Part shown: in pieces, positions 6,493-7,001 of the stretch | Layout of the letters: each line of letters opens with the position of its first letter | Numbering within the stretch: the stretch's first letter is position 1 | The notes under the pieces: generated by a model | The model's database searches: none | Seen by the model: only the letters and a program-made list of their open reading frames with translations | Told to the model about the DNA's origin: nothing | Assembly: GCA_003512365.1 (NCBI GenBank) | Contig: DORI01000211.1 | Span: forward strand, 2,803-9,803 | Length of the DNA: 7,001 nt | Reading direction: 5' to 3' | From: Crocinitomicaceae bacterium | GTDB lineage: Bacteria; Bacteroidota; Bacteroidia; Flavobacteriales_D; Crocinitomicaceae | Translations under genes and position numbers: made by a program

Positions 6493-7001
6493 TGAACGAG
6501 AGCTTGGAAGGAAAGTGCATCATCGTTTCTGCTCCTTCGGGTGCGGGAAAAACTACAATTGTCAAGGCGTTATTGCGCGATTTGCCCGCACTGTCATTTT
6601 CCATATCCGCATGCAGCAGAGAGCCAAGGTCAACTGAAGTTGACGGTAAAGATTATTACTTTGTGGGAGTTGAAGGCTTTAAAAAACTAATAGCCGAAGA
6701 AGCATTTATTGAATGGGAAGAAGTATATAAAAATAATTTTTACGGTACTCTAAAAGAAGAGATCAACAGAATTTGGTCCAATAAACAAGTAGTGGTCTTT
6801 GATGTAGATGTCATCGGGGGATTGCGATTAAAGGAGATTTTTTCCACTCAGGCCCTTTCAATCTTCATCCAACCACCGAGTATACAAGAACTAGAAAATA
6901 GATTGAGGTCGAGAAATACGGAATCTGAGGAAAAAATCAGCATGCGCGTGAATAAGGCGAAAATAGAATTATCAAAATCGTCAGAATTTGATGTTACCAT
7001 T
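6492..7001 (+). CDS. gmk: Guanylate kinase, N-terminal part, cut by right edge
   Basis: Guanylate kinase phosphorylates GMP (and dGMP) to GDP with ATP, an essential cytoplasmic step of purine nucleotide supply that also affects the (p)ppGpp balance. The ATG overlaps the yicC stop by one base (TGATG), implying coupled translation. The 170 visible residues cover most of a protein that is normally about 190-205 long, and the frame runs open off the edge. The P-loop is APSGAGKTT at 14-22, with Ala in place of the first Gly, as I recall from other Bacteroidota enzymes. The GMP-binding region SREPRSTEVDGKDYYF (42-57) keeps both Arg residues (43, 46), Glu49 and Tyr55. EWEEVYKNNFYGT (74-86), FDVDVIGG (103-110) and the lid RLRSRNTESEEKI (137-149) follow, with the catalytic-type Arg at 152. 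Nothing suggests truncation other than the window edge. Confidence 0.96.
   Translation, partial: MNESLEGKCIIVSAPSGAGKTTIVKALLRDLPALSFSISACSREPRSTEVDGKDYYFVGVEGFKKLIAEEAFIEWEEVYKNNFYGTLKEEINRIWSNKQVVVFDVDVIGGLRLKEIFSTQALSIFIQPPSIQELENRLRSRNTESEEKISMRVNKAKIELSKSSEFDVTI

Noticed and set aside
1..7001. CRISPR arrays, insertion sequences, tRNA or rRNA genes, riboswitches, defence genes
   Set aside because: No direct-repeat array, transposase, terminal inverted repeats or RNA-gene structure was seen; nearly every base lies in recognised coding sequence.

Overview
The window reads as ordinary chromosomal DNA of a member of the Bacteroidota, most likely a Flavobacteriales-type marine or freshwater lineage. 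This rests on four things: AT-rich base use; no Shine-Dalgarno sequence before any of the starts examined; one good match (and one partial match) to the TAnnTTTG -7 promoter element typical of this phylum; and proteins of Bacteroidota type, including a PanD with the EEAKNFKPSLVFPDE tail, a stand-alone RfaE2, a large AsmA-like protein and a yicC-gmk pair. The lineage is an inference from motifs and style; no database search was possible. Coding density is very high, the longest non-coding gap is about 90 bases, and no mobile element, CRISPR array, RNA gene or sign of recent transfer was seen.

Left block, plus strand (1-2289): the C-terminal part of panC (pantothenate synthetase), panD (aspartate 1-decarboxylase), an integral membrane protein of the UPF0104/LPG-synthase-TM flippase-like family, and rfaE2 (heptose 1-phosphate adenylyltransferase). 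The last three genes are joined by start/stop overlaps, which suggests one transcript with translational coupling. PanC and PanD supply pantothenate, the precursor of coenzyme A. The next two genes point to the cell envelope. A good Bacteroidota-type promoter lies across the panC-panD junction, so panD and the genes after it may also be transcribed independently of panC.

Middle block, minus strand (2286-4955): one large AsmA-family protein, anchored by an N-terminal membrane helix and ending in an unusually charged Lys/Glu-rich tail. Its stop codon overlaps the rfaE2 stop codon tail-to-tail.

Right block, plus strand (5044-7001): a small helical HEAT-like protein of unknown function, then yicC (endoribonuclease family) and gmk (guanylate kinase, cut by the right edge). 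This block is divergent from the AsmA gene across an 88-base spacer.

I found no previously undescribed system. The points most worth a second look are the HEAT-like gene placed directly upstream of yicC-gmk, the coupling of a flippase-like protein of unknown substrate to a heptose-nucleotide enzyme, the possibly leaderless start of the HEAT-like gene, and the charged tail of the AsmA protein.
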